Shown one piece after another: positions 33,670 to 42,794 of a stretch of DNA of 63,010 nt. The stretch lies in the NCBI RefSeq assembly GCF_021369635.1, contig NZ_JAJNBZ010000033.1, positions 1-63,010 of the forward strand, read 5' to 3'. This stretch comes from Paenibacillus profundus (GTDB taxonomy: Bacteria > Bacillota > Bacilli > Paenibacillales > Paenibacillaceae). Under the pieces are notes generated by a model, which saw only the letters and a list, made by a program, of their open reading frames with translations, searched no databases and had not been told where the DNA came from. Both the position numbers and the translations under genes were made by a program. Each line of letters starts with the position of its first letter. Position 1 is the stretch's first letter.

Positions 33670-34887
33670 ATGACGAAAAATTCCACGTTTCTCTCCGTCA
33701 ACCCTTTTTCATCTGATTTTAAAGATAAGGCATACTCCTTGTATGAACAGCTTCGGATCCATGATCCGATTCACAAAACGGTCATGCCCAACGGCAACAC
33801 GGCCTGGATCGTGTCGCGGTACGAAGATGCCGCAGCCGCTCTGAAAAACGAACGTTTCAAAAAAAATCTGTTTCAGTTCGTAAGGCCCGAAGAAGTAGGC
33901 GTCCCTGCGAGCAGAATGGATCTGCTATTACGTCACATGCTCAACTCTGACCCACCGGATCACACCCGCCTGCGTTCCTTGGTGCAAAAGGCATTTACTC
34001 CCCGCATGATTGAAAAAATGCGCGCGCGTATTCAGGAAATCTCACATTGGCTCATTGACAAGGTAGAAGCTCAAGAGTCCATGGAACTCATTCGAGATTA
34101 TGCGTATCCTCTCCCTATCATCGTCATATGCGACATGTTGGGGCTGCCCAATGAAGAGCGCGATCAGTTCCGCACATGGTCTCACGCCATGGTCTCAGCC
34201 TTCAATTATCCGGAGAGATATCAACAAATCACATCAGAAATCGATCAATTCACCTCTTATATCAAGGCATTGATCAAGAAATGCCGCTTGGATCCGCAGG
34301 AAGATTTGTTATCTTTGCTCACGCAAGCGGAATCCGAAGGCAGCACACTGTCCGAACAAGAACTCGTATCGATGATCTTTCTGTTGATCGTAGCCGGGCA
34401 TGAAACGACCGTAAATCTGATTGGCAACGGCATGTACGCGTTGATGCAGCACCGGGACCAGCTGGAAGCGCTTCGAGACACGCCTGCGCTGATTGACTCG
34501 GCAATCGAAGAATTGCTCCGCTTCATGGGCCCTGTCGAATTTGCGACCAACCGCTGGACTGGAGAAGACTATGAATGGAGCGGCAAGACACTCGCCAAAG
34601 GCGATGTCGTGCTGATCGCGCTTGCGTCAGCCAATCGCGATCCCGAATGTTTCGAGCATCCGGAGCGATTGGATATCACGCGCGGCAACAACCACCATAT
34701 TGCGTTCGGATCGGGAATCCATCATTGCTTGGGAGCGCCCCTCGCCCGCATGGAAGGACGGATTGCCATTGGCACGCTGCTCGGACGATTGCCGAACATG
34801 AAGCTTGCTGTCGCGCCCGATCGCCTTGAATGGCAGCCCACTTACATTATGAGGGGATTTACTGCTCTGCCCGTTCAATTTGGGTGA
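33670..34887 (+). CDS. Cytochrome P450 (CYP107-like)
   Basis: 405 aa, soluble bacterial P450 of full length. I-helix motif AGHETTVNLIG, K-helix ExxR in IEELLRFMGP, and heme loop FGSGIHHCLGAPLARMEG with the Cys thiolate ligand. No membrane anchor. It likely hydroxylates a fatty acid, macrolide or other secondary metabolite; CYP107 relatives in Bacillus are broad. ATG 33670 has AGGAGGCG upstream. It stands alone, with a convergent drug-exporter gene, and no ferredoxin partner is visible here. Confidence 0.92.
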   Translation: MTKNSTFLSVNPFSSDFKDKAYSLYEQLRIHDPIHKTVMPNGNTAWIVSRYEDAAAALKNERFKKNLFQFVRPEEVGVPASRMDLLLRHMLNSDPPDHTRLRSLVQKAFTPRMIEKMRARIQEISHWLIDKVEAQESMELIRDYAYPLPIIVICDMLGLPNEERDQFRTWSHAMVSAFNYPERYQQITSEIDQFTSYIKALIKKCRLDPQEDLLSLLTQAESEGSTLSEQELVSMIFLLIVAGHETTVNLIGNGMYALMQHRDQLEALRDTPALIDSAIEELLRFMGPVEFATNRWTGEDYEWSGKTLAKGDVVLIALASANRDPECFEHPERLDITRGNNHHIAFGSGIHHCLGAPLARMEGRIAIGTLLGRLPNMKLAVAPDRLEWQPTYIMRGFTALPVQFG

Positions 34888-35117
34888 ACGCCTACCTATT
34901 AATTGCATATAGTCGGCAAAGGTCGATTAATTTAGGCTGATTCAACTCTACGCTGCTTGCGGTCCCGCTGTATTCCTCCAGACATTGTTGAACCAGAGCT
35001 TAATACTGGTTCGGGACCGCCTTCATGCCCCACTCGCCGCAGGAGAATCCGCAATGAAATTCAAAAGGCGTTATCTAAATAAAACCAAGCATCCACATGA
35101 ATTCCACCTTCTCATGA

Positions 35118-36587
35118 TCATTCTTCAACCATTCGCTTATTGCGGTCGGTCAAGAAACAGAGGCATACGAATGCTGCCAAAGCCAGTCCTCCGCTTGCTA
35201 TTAAAGAGGTGGAAAACGCCCTTACATAATCCGGCAGCTCCGCTTCGATAAGAGATTGCCCCAGCGAGGCCGAGAACAAAATACCGATCAAGGCCACCCC
35301 TAACGAATTTGCCAAATACATAAATGTAGTGAACAAGCCCGAACCCGTCCCGGCATCCTTTATAGGCACTGCGCTGAGAACGACGTTGACAAGCGGCGTA
35401 GTGACCATACCGAGACCGAGACCATATATCAATAATATCAATATATTTCGGACATGCAGCAGATCCATCGCATCAACATATAGCGACCCAATGAGTAATA
35501 GGATGCAGCCACCCATTACCAGAGCGCCTATTTTCAGCACAGCCATCCCCCATCTCCTGACGATTCGAGACGATACCAAGGAAGTCAGGAAAAAACCTAT
35601 CCCTAGAGGCAGAAAAATCAGACTCGTGTATTGAACATTATAATGCAAACCGAATTGTAAATAATAACTCAAAATGAAGAAGAAGGAGAACATGCTGAGA
35701 TAAATCAGCACAACTGTTGCCATGCCTACGCCAAAAGAACGATGTTTGAAAATAGTCAGGTCGACTAGCGGAGAAGCATCCCGCTTCCGTTTCCGAATTT
35801 CTACCGCGATAAAAGCAAACAGAACCGGAAGAGCTAGTAACAGACAGCTCCAGGTCCAAATCGGCCATCCTTGTTTTTGCCCCTCCGATAGCGGATAAAC
35901 AAGCAGAAACAATCCGCTCATCAGTAAGACAGTCCCGGCCCAATCGATACTTTGCGCCCGTCCTCCGCGCGACTCGGGTATAATCGGCAATAACAGCAGA
36001 ACAAGAATGCCGAACGGCACATTGAAAAAGAATACGGTCCGCCAACCGAGATCGAACGGATTCCAATTGACGAGAATTCCTCCGAGGATGAGGCCAAAGG
36101 CGAATCCAAACCCGATCATTGCGCCGTAAAAGCCGAAAGCAAGCGCCTTCTCCCGCGGCAGAAAGCTGACCTGCATCGTGGACAGCACCTGAGGTTGGAT
36201 AAGCGCCGCGGCCAGACCTTGCACGATGCGAATGGCAATCAGAAGTGTCGGATCCGAAGTCAAGCCGCCCAACGCAGCCATGACCGTAAACCCGCTCACC
36301 CCGATAAGCAGCATCCGTTTTCTTCCGTATATATCCCCAAGCTTCCCGCTCACAATAAGCGCCACGGCCAGACCGAGTGAAAAGCCGGTGACCATAAGCT
36401 GCGCTTCGGAGAAGCTGGCGTGCAGGCTGTTCTGCATAGTCGGAAGCGCGACCTGAATCATATAGGTGTTCAATGAAATAAGTAATGTCGGGAGCAGAAT
36501 AACCGCAAGCGCATACCAACGGCGCGGATCAACCTGTTGTTCCGCCATTCCGTCGGTCGATAGTGCAGCTGATGGTTGTTCGGACAT
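35118..36587 (-). CDS. DHA2-family (EmrB/QacA-type) drug exporter
   Basis: 489 aa with about 14 membrane helices, the DHA2 count. Motif A between TM2 and TM3 is SGKLGDIYGRKRMLLIG; motif C-type glycine-rich TM5 is seen in FYGAMIGFGFAFGLILGG. It exports hydrophobic compounds with proton antiport. ATG 36587 has AGGAGGAAA upstream. Its convergent neighbour is the P450, so together they might modify and export a compound, though no biosynthetic genes are near. A MITE lies 30 bp upstream of the start and may affect its promoter. Confidence 0.9.
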   Translation of the reverse strand: MSEQPSAALSTDGMAEQQVDPRRWYALAVILLPTLLISLNTYMIQVALPTMQNSLHASFSEAQLMVTGFSLGLAVALIVSGKLGDIYGRKRMLLIGVSGFTVMAALGGLTSDPTLLIAIRIVQGLAAALIQPQVLSTMQVSFLPREKALAFGFYGAMIGFGFAFGLILGGILVNWNPFDLGWRTVFFFNVPFGILVLLLLPIIPESRGGRAQSIDWAGTVLLMSGLFLLVYPLSEGQKQGWPIWTWSCLLLALPVLFAFIAVEIRKRKRDASPLVDLTIFKHRSFGVGMATVVLIYLSMFSFFFILSYYLQFGLHYNVQYTSLIFLPLGIGFFLTSLVSSRIVRRWGMAVLKIGALVMGGCILLLIGSLYVDAMDLLHVRNILILLIYGLGLGMVTTPLVNVVLSAVPIKDAGTGSGLFTTFMYLANSLGVALIGILFSASLGQSLIEAELPDYVRAFSTSLIASGGLALAAFVCLCFLTDRNKRMVEE

Positions 36588-36615
36588 AGCATTTCCTCCT
36601 TTACATATAGAAGTT

Positions 36616-36782
36616 GTTCAAAAAGCCCCCTTTTAATCACGAAGCATCCCAAGATGTCATTCGACATTGAGTCTTGCATTCACTCTCGAAGTCCGGTGCT
36701 CATGTAGTCTCGCCTACACTCCGCTCCTCCTTCTTCGAGTTCTTGCAACCTTCTCGGTGCTGAAAAGTGGATCTTTTTGAAC
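36616..36782. mobile_element. MITE-like element, 167 bp
   Basis: Terminal inverted repeats begin GTTCAAAAAG at 36616 and end CTTTTTGAAC at 36782, with further partial pairing inward (CCCCCTTTT / AAAAGTGG). No coding capacity. The interior (CTCATGTAGTCTCGCCTACACTCC and CTCCTTCTTCGAG) resembles a short dispersed repeat I recall from Paenibacillus genomes, but I could not check. It sits over the 3' end of the ABC ATPase gene and supplies its last 30 or so codons and stop. Confidence 0.75.
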
Positions 36783-37587
36783 GCTCATTTGACTGACGCA
36801 CTGCTGTATCCGTCGGGATATAGGCGATTGCCATTCCGCCAGTTACAGGGTTTGCATAGATCTCGCAATCAATCTCGTAGACTCGCTTGATAAGCTCTTT
36901 CGTCAACACTTCATTGGGAATTCCGCTTGCCACCACCTTTCCGTCTTTGACAACATATAAAATATCGCAATACGTTGCGGCTAGGGATAGATCATGCAGC
37001 GCAGCCAGAGTGCCCACTTTTAAAGCTTTGACAATGGACAAAATTTGCAGCTGATATTTAATATCCAAGTGATTGGTTGGCTCATCTAAAATTAAAAATT
37101 TGGGCTGCTGCGCAATTGCCCGTGCCAGTATGACTCTTTGTTTTTCGCCGCCGGACAGGGTTAAGTAGCTCCTGTCTGCATAAGAAAGCAAATCTACTTT
37201 TTCAAGAGCGGTATGCACAATTTCATAATCTTCTTTGTTATCTGATTCCATAGCATGTTTATGGGGCGTTCTGCCCATCATCACCATCTCATGTACCGTG
37301 AAATCAAAGCTCAAGTCATTGAATTGTCCAACCACGCCCATTTTTTTGGAGATCGATTTGGGGTTGGATTTCAAGACATCCCTCTCCTCTAAAAATACAG
37401 AGCCCTGTTTAGGTTTAATAACTTTGTAGATGCTCTTTAGAAGTGTCGACTTCCCGCATCCGTTAGGGCCGATAATACCAACAAATTGTCCGTTATCGAC
37501 CTGAAGAGAAATGTCCTTTACTATATCAGTGCCCGCAAGCGTAACATATAAATGTTCGACTTCTAATCTCAATCTATTTTCCTCCAA
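36700..37587 (-). CDS. Iron-siderophore ABC transporter ATP-binding protein (FecE/FhuC-like), altered C-terminus
   Basis: 295 aa. Walker A GPNGCGKSTLL, Q-loop VGQFNDL, signature LSGGEKQRV, Walker B FLILDEPTNHLD and H-loop ALHDLSLAA are all present. It would power uptake of an iron chelate. The natural protein should end soon after IAYIPTDTAVRQSN, near residue 262. The following 30 residues (KRSTFQHREGCKNSKK...) are translated from the MITE at 36616-36782. It overlaps the permease gene by 14 bp. ATPase function may survive since the tail is outside the core. Confidence 0.9.
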   Translation of the reverse strand: MEENRLRLEVEHLYVTLAGTDIVKDISLQVDNGQFVGIIGPNGCGKSTLLKSIYKVIKPKQGSVFLEERDVLKSNPKSISKKMGVVGQFNDLSFDFTVHEMVMMGRTPHKHAMESDNKEDYEIVHTALEKVDLLSYADRSYLTLSGGEKQRVILARAIAQQPKFLILDEPTNHLDIKYQLQILSIVKALKVGTLAALHDLSLAATYCDILYVVKDGKVVASGIPNEVLTKELIKRVYEIDCEIYANPVTGGMAIAYIPTDTAVRQSNERSKRSTFQHREGCKNSKKEERSVGETT

Positions 37588-38659
37588 ACCCGTAGCTCTT
37601 CTTCATTAACATGTACATGAACATAGGCGCGCCGAATAGGGCTGTGACAATGCCAATAGGCAATTCGCCATTTGGTATGACGGTTCTCGCCAGCACATCT
37701 GTCCAAATCAGAAAAATGGCACTGGCAAGGACAGCCACCGGCAAGAGGCGCTTGTGGTCGGAACCGACAACGCTTCTGACGAGATGAGGAACAATTAAAC
37801 CAACGAAACCGATAATGCCGCATGTCGCCACAATTACGCCTGTTATCATAGAAGAAATAATCATATACAATCTTCTGTAAAAATGAAGGTTAACTCCTAA
37901 CGTAACCGCCGTTTCATCGCCCATCAGCATCGTATTCATGATTCTGGATTGGAACAAAAGGAAGAGAACGGCGATAAGCATTACAATAGCAATCAACGGC
38001 AGCTTATCCCATTTCGCAGAAGCAAGGCTCCCCATTGTCCAGAAGGTTACGGAACGGATTCCTTCCGCATCCTTGGCGAAATAAACAATGAAATTGGAAA
38101 ATGCGCTGCATAAGGCATTGATGACCGTACCGGCTAGAACCAGCTTGACGGAAGACGTTTTACCGCCAATGCTGGCGAGGACTAATACCAAAGCGGCAGC
38201 CCCCAAAGCGCCGATGAAGGCCCAAAAAGCAATTCCCATTCCGCCTATGATACCAGCAGCGCCAAAACCGATCATGATGGAGAACGTTGCGCCTAAGGAG
38301 GCGCCGGATGAGATCCCCAATATATATGGATCAGCCAACGGATTTTGCACGGAGGCTTGCATAACCGTTCCGCACAAAGCAAGTCCGGAGCCGGCAATCA
38401 TGGCCAGCAGCACTCGGGGTAAGCGAATGTGCCAAATGATATCCACCTGGCTTCCAGATGCTAGTTCACCGATATCGCCAATGGGTATTCCGGTGAGTTG
38501 GTAGACCAATATCCGGTATGATTCCATAAAAGGTATGGATACTTGCCCGATCGATACAGCAAGGATGACAGAACATACAACGGCAGCACTTAATATTAGA
38601 ATGATCATGGTAAAAACCGATCGTTTTTTTAATATGGAATCGAAATGGGTTGGGGGCAT
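37574..38659 (-). CDS. Iron-siderophore ABC transporter permease (FecCD family)
   Basis: 361 aa, about 9-10 membrane helices. Family signatures: LPRVLLAMIAGSGLALCGTVMQASVQNPLADPYILGISSGA-type region (quoted in part) and GFVGLIVPHLVRSVVGSDHKRLLP near the C-terminus. The single FecCD gene suggests a homodimeric permease. Its ATG overlaps the stop of the truncated binding-protein gene (TAATG) and its end overlaps the ATPase gene. The usual order SBP-permease-ATPase is kept, but the SBP is ruined, so import would need a binding protein from elsewhere. Confidence 0.92.
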   Translation of the reverse strand: MPPTHFDSILKKRSVFTMIILILSAAVVCSVILAVSIGQVSIPFMESYRILVYQLTGIPIGDIGELASGSQVDIIWHIRLPRVLLAMIAGSGLALCGTVMQASVQNPLADPYILGISSGASLGATFSIMIGFGAAGIIGGMGIAFWAFIGALGAAALVLVLASIGGKTSSVKLVLAGTVINALCSAFSNFIVYFAKDAEGIRSVTFWTMGSLASAKWDKLPLIAIVMLIAVLFLLFQSRIMNTMLMGDETAVTLGVNLHFYRRLYMIISSMITGVIVATCGIIGFVGLIVPHLVRSVVGSDHKRLLPVAVLASAIFLIWTDVLARTVIPNGELPIGIVTALFGAPMFMYMLMKKSYGFGGK

Positions 38660-38964
38660 TATTCATTTCCTCCGTACAATTCCGGGTGAATAAAAGCAGC
38701 GGCATATTTTGAAAATACCTGTTCCAGATAGCCGACTCCAACCACTTTATCCTCCAAACCGAATTCTACGAGAAGTTCTGCCGTTGTTTGACCAACGGCT
38801 ATAACCTTTTCTGGTTCAGCTTCTGTCTTCCATACATGGTCAGCAGCTGCTGCTGAGTCGATTGGTTCTGTCCCCTCTGCTTGGGCCGATTGTGCGCAAG
38901 CTGAGGGTAGCAAAGGCGTCATGATTGCGGATAATAGAAAAGTTTTTACAGCATGCTTTTTCAT
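38659..38964 (-). CDS. Truncated siderophore-binding lipoprotein
   Basis: 101 aa, against about 320 in the family. It has an export signal (KKHAVKTFLLSAIMTPLLPSACAQS) with a Cys at the likely lipobox, then the start of the binding domain (EKVIAVGQTTAELLVEFGLEDKVVGVGYLE). After about ten more residues it ends in PELYGGNE. The rest of the first lobe, the linker helix and the whole second lobe are missing. ATG 38964 has GAGGAG 9 nt upstream. It leads the permease/ATPase operon behind a Fur box at 39030. It cannot bind a siderophore as it stands; probably an internal deletion kept the frame. Confidence 0.75.
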   Translation of the reverse strand: MKKHAVKTFLLSAIMTPLLPSACAQSAQAEGTEPIDSAAAADHVWKTEAEPEKVIAVGQTTAELLVEFGLEDKVVGVGYLEQVFSKYAAAFIHPELYGGNE

Positions 38965-39029
38965 GAATAAACTCCTCACATAGCGTTGGTTCCGCATTGC
39001 CTGATTTTTAGTCTGGTTGCGGATTTCAT

Positions 39030-39044
39030 TAATAATGATTATCA
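39030..39044 (-). promoter_or_regulatory. Fur box upstream of the siderophore operon
   Basis: TAATAATGATTATCA matches the 7-1-7 Fur consensus TGATAATNATTATCA at all but one position. It is about 65 bp before the binding-protein start, as expected for iron repression. Confidence 0.8.
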
Positions 39045-39113
39045 TTCACAACGAAGTTTCGTGCTACCTGTTGAGGAAGTTTTTTTCCCTATGGAAGGAG
39101 CGGAAATAAAAAC

Positions 39114-39146
39114 AACCCTCCAAACATTTCACATGTTCGAAGGGTT
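39114..39146 (-). terminator. Terminator after the penicillin-acylase gene
   Basis: On the minus strand AACCCTTC...GGAGGGTT forms the stem, followed by GTTTTTA. It lies about 120 bp after the stop at 39269. Confidence 0.5.
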
Positions 39147-39268
39147 TCCGCATTATTGACAATCGTCTTGCGCCATAGTTTTCATATCCAGTTGACCAAT
39201 CCCAACTTTGCTTACCATACATAATCTTTTCATCGTCCCCTTATAGGTGATGCGGCAGAAGGCGATGC

Positions 39269-41704
39269 TCATCTTGTATTTTCAATGGTTGCCGCGGCTG
39301 GAACCAGTTCCAAGTGATGTCCCGCTGCCCGGTAAGCGCCCGGATCCATGCTAGTCTCGTGATACTTGCCTGTTGTCCAAGCGTCAACTTGGTCGTGATA
39401 CCAGGGGCTCAGCAGTTGCCCCGATTGTCCGGGCCCTACGACATTGAACGACTTTAGCGGCTCGGCGAGATCGATAACGGTACGCCAAGCGCCTCCTAGA
39501 TTCATGTCCCCCGTGTTCGCATCCCACCCCGCCATGCCGACCGTGACTTTGCTGCCTCCCATGCCGACAGCCTTCGCATTGAACAAAAGGTCAAGCGGCT
39601 TAATTGCGCCTAGCGGATGGGCGAATTTAACTTGGTGAAAGCGGCCCCATTGCCACTTTGCCGGATCTTTACCTTGCAGGGAAACCGCTTGATCCACGGC
39701 AAGTTGGAAAGAGCCAAGCGCTATCTTTTCGATGCCGCCTTTTCCATCAATCCACAGCGTCGGAGTTCCGGCAAGCGCCTTGCGAAGCAGGGCATCCCGT
39801 ACACTCTCCCTGTTTTCAAATAATTTCATCAAATCATCGGTCACTTCAGGTTTAAATATGACTTCTTCAAGCTGTCTCATCCAGAAAGCAAAAACCAGCG
39901 GCGCTCCCTGCTCCGCATCATCCTCCTTGTTCCAAGCCTGAAGCAGCTCCGCGGCTTCTTGGTCAATCGAACGGAGGGATGCATTATTCCGAAGCTCTGC
40001 TAACAGTCCTTCCAGGAATTCCTCCGCCATCAGATTGTGACGGTCGAATTGAAGCTTCTGGAGATCTTCCGCCTGCAAGAGCTCCTTGGTTTCCAGCACC
40101 TGCTGAATACGGGCTTCCCGGTACGGCTCCGACCAGGTGTTCGTGATGTGATAAGGATAGCTGTCATCAACAACCTTGTTATTGGCGGTCGCGATATATC
40201 CTGTAGGCGGATTAACGGTGGTCGGCAGTTCTTCCCATGGAATGTATCCGGTCCACTCATATTCGTCAGTCCACCCCGGAACGGGGACCTGGCTGCTCCC
40301 TTTCTTGCGGATGGGGATGTTGCCGTTCGCCCGGTAAGCAATGGTCCCGTCATTCGAGGCAAAGACAAAGTTTTGCGCAGGGGCATCAAAATAAGTGAGC
40401 GCTTCTTTAAATTCCTCCCAATTGCGTGTTTTGCCAAACCGCTGAAACGCTTCGAGCTCCTTGGTAGGCTCCAACGCGGTCCATCGCAACGCAAGCGCCA
40501 GATCTTGTTGATTGTCCTGAGCAAATTCGGAAATGATCGGACCATGCCTTGTTACGGCTACCTGATAAGTAACCGCAGGCTTGCCCTTTACCTTTATTTC
40601 TTCGTCATAGAGCTTCGCTGGCTCCCACTTGCCCATATATTCAAACTCATTCGGATTATCCGGGTTTCGCTTCTCGATGTACAGATCCTGCACATCCGGG
40701 TTCAAATTCGTGACGCCCCAAGCCAGATGCTGATTGTACCCGAGAATAATGCCCGGAATGCCTGCGAAAACAACGCCGCTTACATTCAGCTCTGCCGCTT
40801 GAAGATGCGTTTCATACCAAATGGACGGCGTGCCCAGTTGCAGATGAGGATCGTTTGCGAGCATGGGCTTTCCAGAGACTGATTTTTTTCCGGAAACAAC
40901 CCAGTTATTGCTGCCGTTGAGCGGATCAGGGATTACGGCTGCCGCAAGCATCGCTTTGAGGTCTATGGGATGATCCTTCAGCGCCTGAATGATCAACGCT
41001 CCCCCTTCGGGGTACGAGGGGAACAACTCTAACGCCATCTCCGGCGAGACCCGCTGGGCAAGCTGGTAACGGAATGCCTGCCCTGTCCAATGTCCTCCCA
41101 GATCATAGGCCATATTTTTGCCAATCACCAGCGAATCAACCGGCTCCCAATCGGCTGGCTTGTAGCCCAACAGGCGAAACTCGACCGGAAGCGCTCCCGA
41201 AGCCTGCGCTTGGCGAATGTACTGATTGACGCCTTGGGCATACCATTCCAGCACATTCTTTGCATCGGCGGAATAAACCGCCAGCGAAGCTTCTGCAGCC
41301 CGCCGCAGACCGAACGCCCGGAAAATCTTATCGCGTTCCAAAGTTTGTTCCCCCATGATCTCACTAAGCTGTCCCGAACCTAAACGTCTCATCATATCCA
41401 TTTGAAACAGCCGGTCTTGGGCTGTCACATACCCTTGCGCCAAATACAAATCATGCTCATTCCTGGCCTCAATGTGCGGCACGCCGTTCACATCGCGCCA
41501 GACCGAAACCGGCTGCTGCAGTCCCTCCAACTCCAGCTTTCCTTGAATGAGCGGAAGACTGTTCCGCGCAATCCAATAGGCTATACCGCTTACGCTGCCG
41601 AGCAATAGCGCGAGAATAAGCGCCGTTATCCATACGACGCGCCATCCGCCTCTTTTCTTCTTTGACACCGGATCTATGGCCGGGTTCATGCCTGTCGCAC
41701 TCAT
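39269..41704 (-). CDS. Penicillin acylase family Ntn-hydrolase
   Basis: 811 aa with an N-terminal membrane anchor or signal (WRVVWITALILALLLGSVSGIAYWI). Precursor organisation is standard: alpha chain (GVPHIEARNEHDLYLAQGYVTAQDRLFQMDMMRR-like start, quoted in part), spacer, then the autocatalytic Ser nucleophile in NGSNNWVVSGKKS near residue 264, followed by the beta chain (GKPMLANDPHLQLG, NLNPDVQDLY). Family members cleave penicillin G, acyl-homoserine lactones or lipopeptides such as aculeacin. The natural substrate here cannot be told; amide quorum signals or N-acyl siderophores are options, the latter because it sits inside a siderophore locus. ATG 41704 has GGAGGG 5 nt upstream. Confidence 0.92.
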   Translation of the reverse strand: MSATGMNPAIDPVSKKKRGGWRVVWITALILALLLGSVSGIAYWIARNSLPLIQGKLELEGLQQPVSVWRDVNGVPHIEARNEHDLYLAQGYVTAQDRLFQMDMMRRLGSGQLSEIMGEQTLERDKIFRAFGLRRAAEASLAVYSADAKNVLEWYAQGVNQYIRQAQASGALPVEFRLLGYKPADWEPVDSLVIGKNMAYDLGGHWTGQAFRYQLAQRVSPEMALELFPSYPEGGALIIQALKDHPIDLKAMLAAAVIPDPLNGSNNWVVSGKKSVSGKPMLANDPHLQLGTPSIWYETHLQAAELNVSGVVFAGIPGIILGYNQHLAWGVTNLNPDVQDLYIEKRNPDNPNEFEYMGKWEPAKLYDEEIKVKGKPAVTYQVAVTRHGPIISEFAQDNQQDLALALRWTALEPTKELEAFQRFGKTRNWEEFKEALTYFDAPAQNFVFASNDGTIAYRANGNIPIRKKGSSQVPVPGWTDEYEWTGYIPWEELPTTVNPPTGYIATANNKVVDDSYPYHITNTWSEPYREARIQQVLETKELLQAEDLQKLQFDRHNLMAEEFLEGLLAELRNNASLRSIDQEAAELLQAWNKEDDAEQGAPLVFAFWMRQLEEVIFKPEVTDDLMKLFENRESVRDALLRKALAGTPTLWIDGKGGIEKIALGSFQLAVDQAVSLQGKDPAKWQWGRFHQVKFAHPLGAIKPLDLLFNAKAVGMGGSKVTVGMAGWDANTGDMNLGGAWRTVIDLAEPLKSFNVVGPGQSGQLLSPWYHDQVDAWTTGKYHETSMDPGAYRAAGHHLELVPAAATIENTR

Positions 41705-41775
41705 CATAACCCTCCTTATAATGGATTTGCATGACGTTTAATTAGTATATTTATACATATTAACCTTATCAAGGT

Positions 41776-42069
41776 TTATGCGAGCGGATCCTCGCCCAAG
41801 AAAATAAAATCAGCGTCAATCTTGCTCAATCCCTCCAGGCTTACCTCCTGATCGAGATTACTTCCGGGTTTGTCGCAAAGCCCAAATCGGCGTAGTACGT
41901 GCTTACCGTCTTATCACTGTATACAAAGTATCCTTGGGGGTTCCGCTCCTTGCCCCGAACTGGAAGATACGTTCTGATTAGAGCTTGATGGAGTGCTGCC
42001 GCATGCATTCAGGGTGAACATAACGACAAGCAATATGAAGAGCATGGAGCGCAATGAAGTGTCTTTCAT
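41776..42069 (-). pseudogene. Second siderophore-binding protein, decayed
   Basis: ATG 42069 encodes a lipoprotein signal (MKDTSLRSMLFILLVVMFTL, NACGSTPSSSN) that hits a stop at 41914. A neighbouring frame then reads GSNLDQEVSLEGLSKIDADF and IFLGEDPLA before a stop at 41776. The second part is the conserved middle of FecB/FepB-type binding proteins (VSLExLSKIDADxIF). Most of the gene is gone. It is next to the AraC regulator, the usual position for a PchR/YbbB-type regulated siderophore-binding gene. Confidence 0.8.
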
Positions 42070-42095
42070 CGAAAATGACCTCTTTCCCAAAAAAT

Positions 42096-42139
42096 AAAAA
42101 TATCAACCAGTGAGAACCATTATCACTAGTTGATATTTT
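42096..42139 (-). terminator. Terminator after the AraC gene
   Basis: On the minus strand AAAATATCAACTAGTGA pairs with TCACTGGTTGATATTTT, then a T-rich run. It is 60 bp after the AraC stop and upstream of the decayed binding-protein gene. The loop contains ATAATGGTTCTCA, weakly Fur-box-like. Confidence 0.7.
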
Positions 42140-42197
42140 AGTTGGATTGAGCGGGCATTCCCATACCCAGTCCGGAGTTAAATGTACCCGATCCGAA

Positions 42198-42680
42198 TTA
42201 TTGCAGCTCCACGACGTCCCTTCGCTTAAGGCAATCACTTGGATTGCAGACAAATTTCTTATAAAAAGCCCTTGTGAAATGCTGGTTGCTGGAGTATCCG
42301 ATATGCTCCGCAACCTCGCCCACCCGCAATTGCTCCATCTCGAGCAAATATTTGGCCTTCGTCATTCTTCTGTCCAGCACATACGCATATACGGGCATAC
42401 CGAATAACTGCTTGAACCCCTGCTTAAGCTTATGCTCATTCATATGAACGCATTGAGCCAACAGGGAAAGCGTTGGAGGAGCGGCTATATTGTTATCCAA
42501 TATAGCCTTCGCCCGCTGCAGACTCTCCAGATCGCTTTCGCGTCCATGCCGCGGCAAAGGACCGGATTTGACGCTCTCCAGCTCATGCAGACACACCACA
42601 ATCATTTCCAATACTTTAGCTTCCAGGTACATCTGTTTCAGCTTGCCTGTATACTTGCAACGCAAAATCTCCAGATCCAC
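42198..42680 (-). CDS. AraC-family regulator, N-terminally truncated (PchR-like)
   Basis: 160 aa; complete relatives are about 300. It starts just before YTGKLKQMYLEAKVLEMIVV, the helix that links the cupin-like sensor to the DNA-binding part. Both AraC helix-turn-helix motifs are present (LSLLAQCVHMNEHKLKQGFKQLFG, RVGEVAEHIGYSSNQHFTRAFYKKF). The siderophore-sensing domain is missing. A Fur box is 30 bp upstream, so expression may still be iron-controlled. It likely once activated the neighbouring siderophore-uptake genes. Confidence 0.82.
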   Translation of the reverse strand: MDLEILRCKYTGKLKQMYLEAKVLEMIVVCLHELESVKSGPLPRHGRESDLESLQRAKAILDNNIAAPPTLSLLAQCVHMNEHKLKQGFKQLFGMPVYAYVLDRRMTKAKYLLEMEQLRVGEVAEHIGYSSNQHFTRAFYKKFVCNPSDCLKRRDVVELQ

Positions 42681-42710
42681 TGTCTCTCATCCATCATCCG
42701 CCCATCCAAT

Positions 42711-42725
42711 TGAGAATTATTATCA
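42711..42725 (-). promoter_or_regulatory. Fur box upstream of the AraC gene
   Basis: TGAGAATTATTATCA fits the 7-1-7 Fur consensus with one mismatch. It lies right before the truncated AraC gene. Confidence 0.8.
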
Positions 42726-42794
42726 TTAAAACTCATATTGTTACGGTAGATAAAACGAACACCGCTGTCAACATGACTGTCAAAACTAGAGTCC

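Noticed and set aside
33670..36587. P450 plus exporter as a biosynthetic gene cluster
   Set aside because: No core biosynthetic enzyme is present and the two genes are convergent, so joint regulation is not shown.
42096..42139. Fur box in the loop of the AraC terminator
   Set aside because: The match is weak and lies inside a hairpin that is better explained as a terminator.
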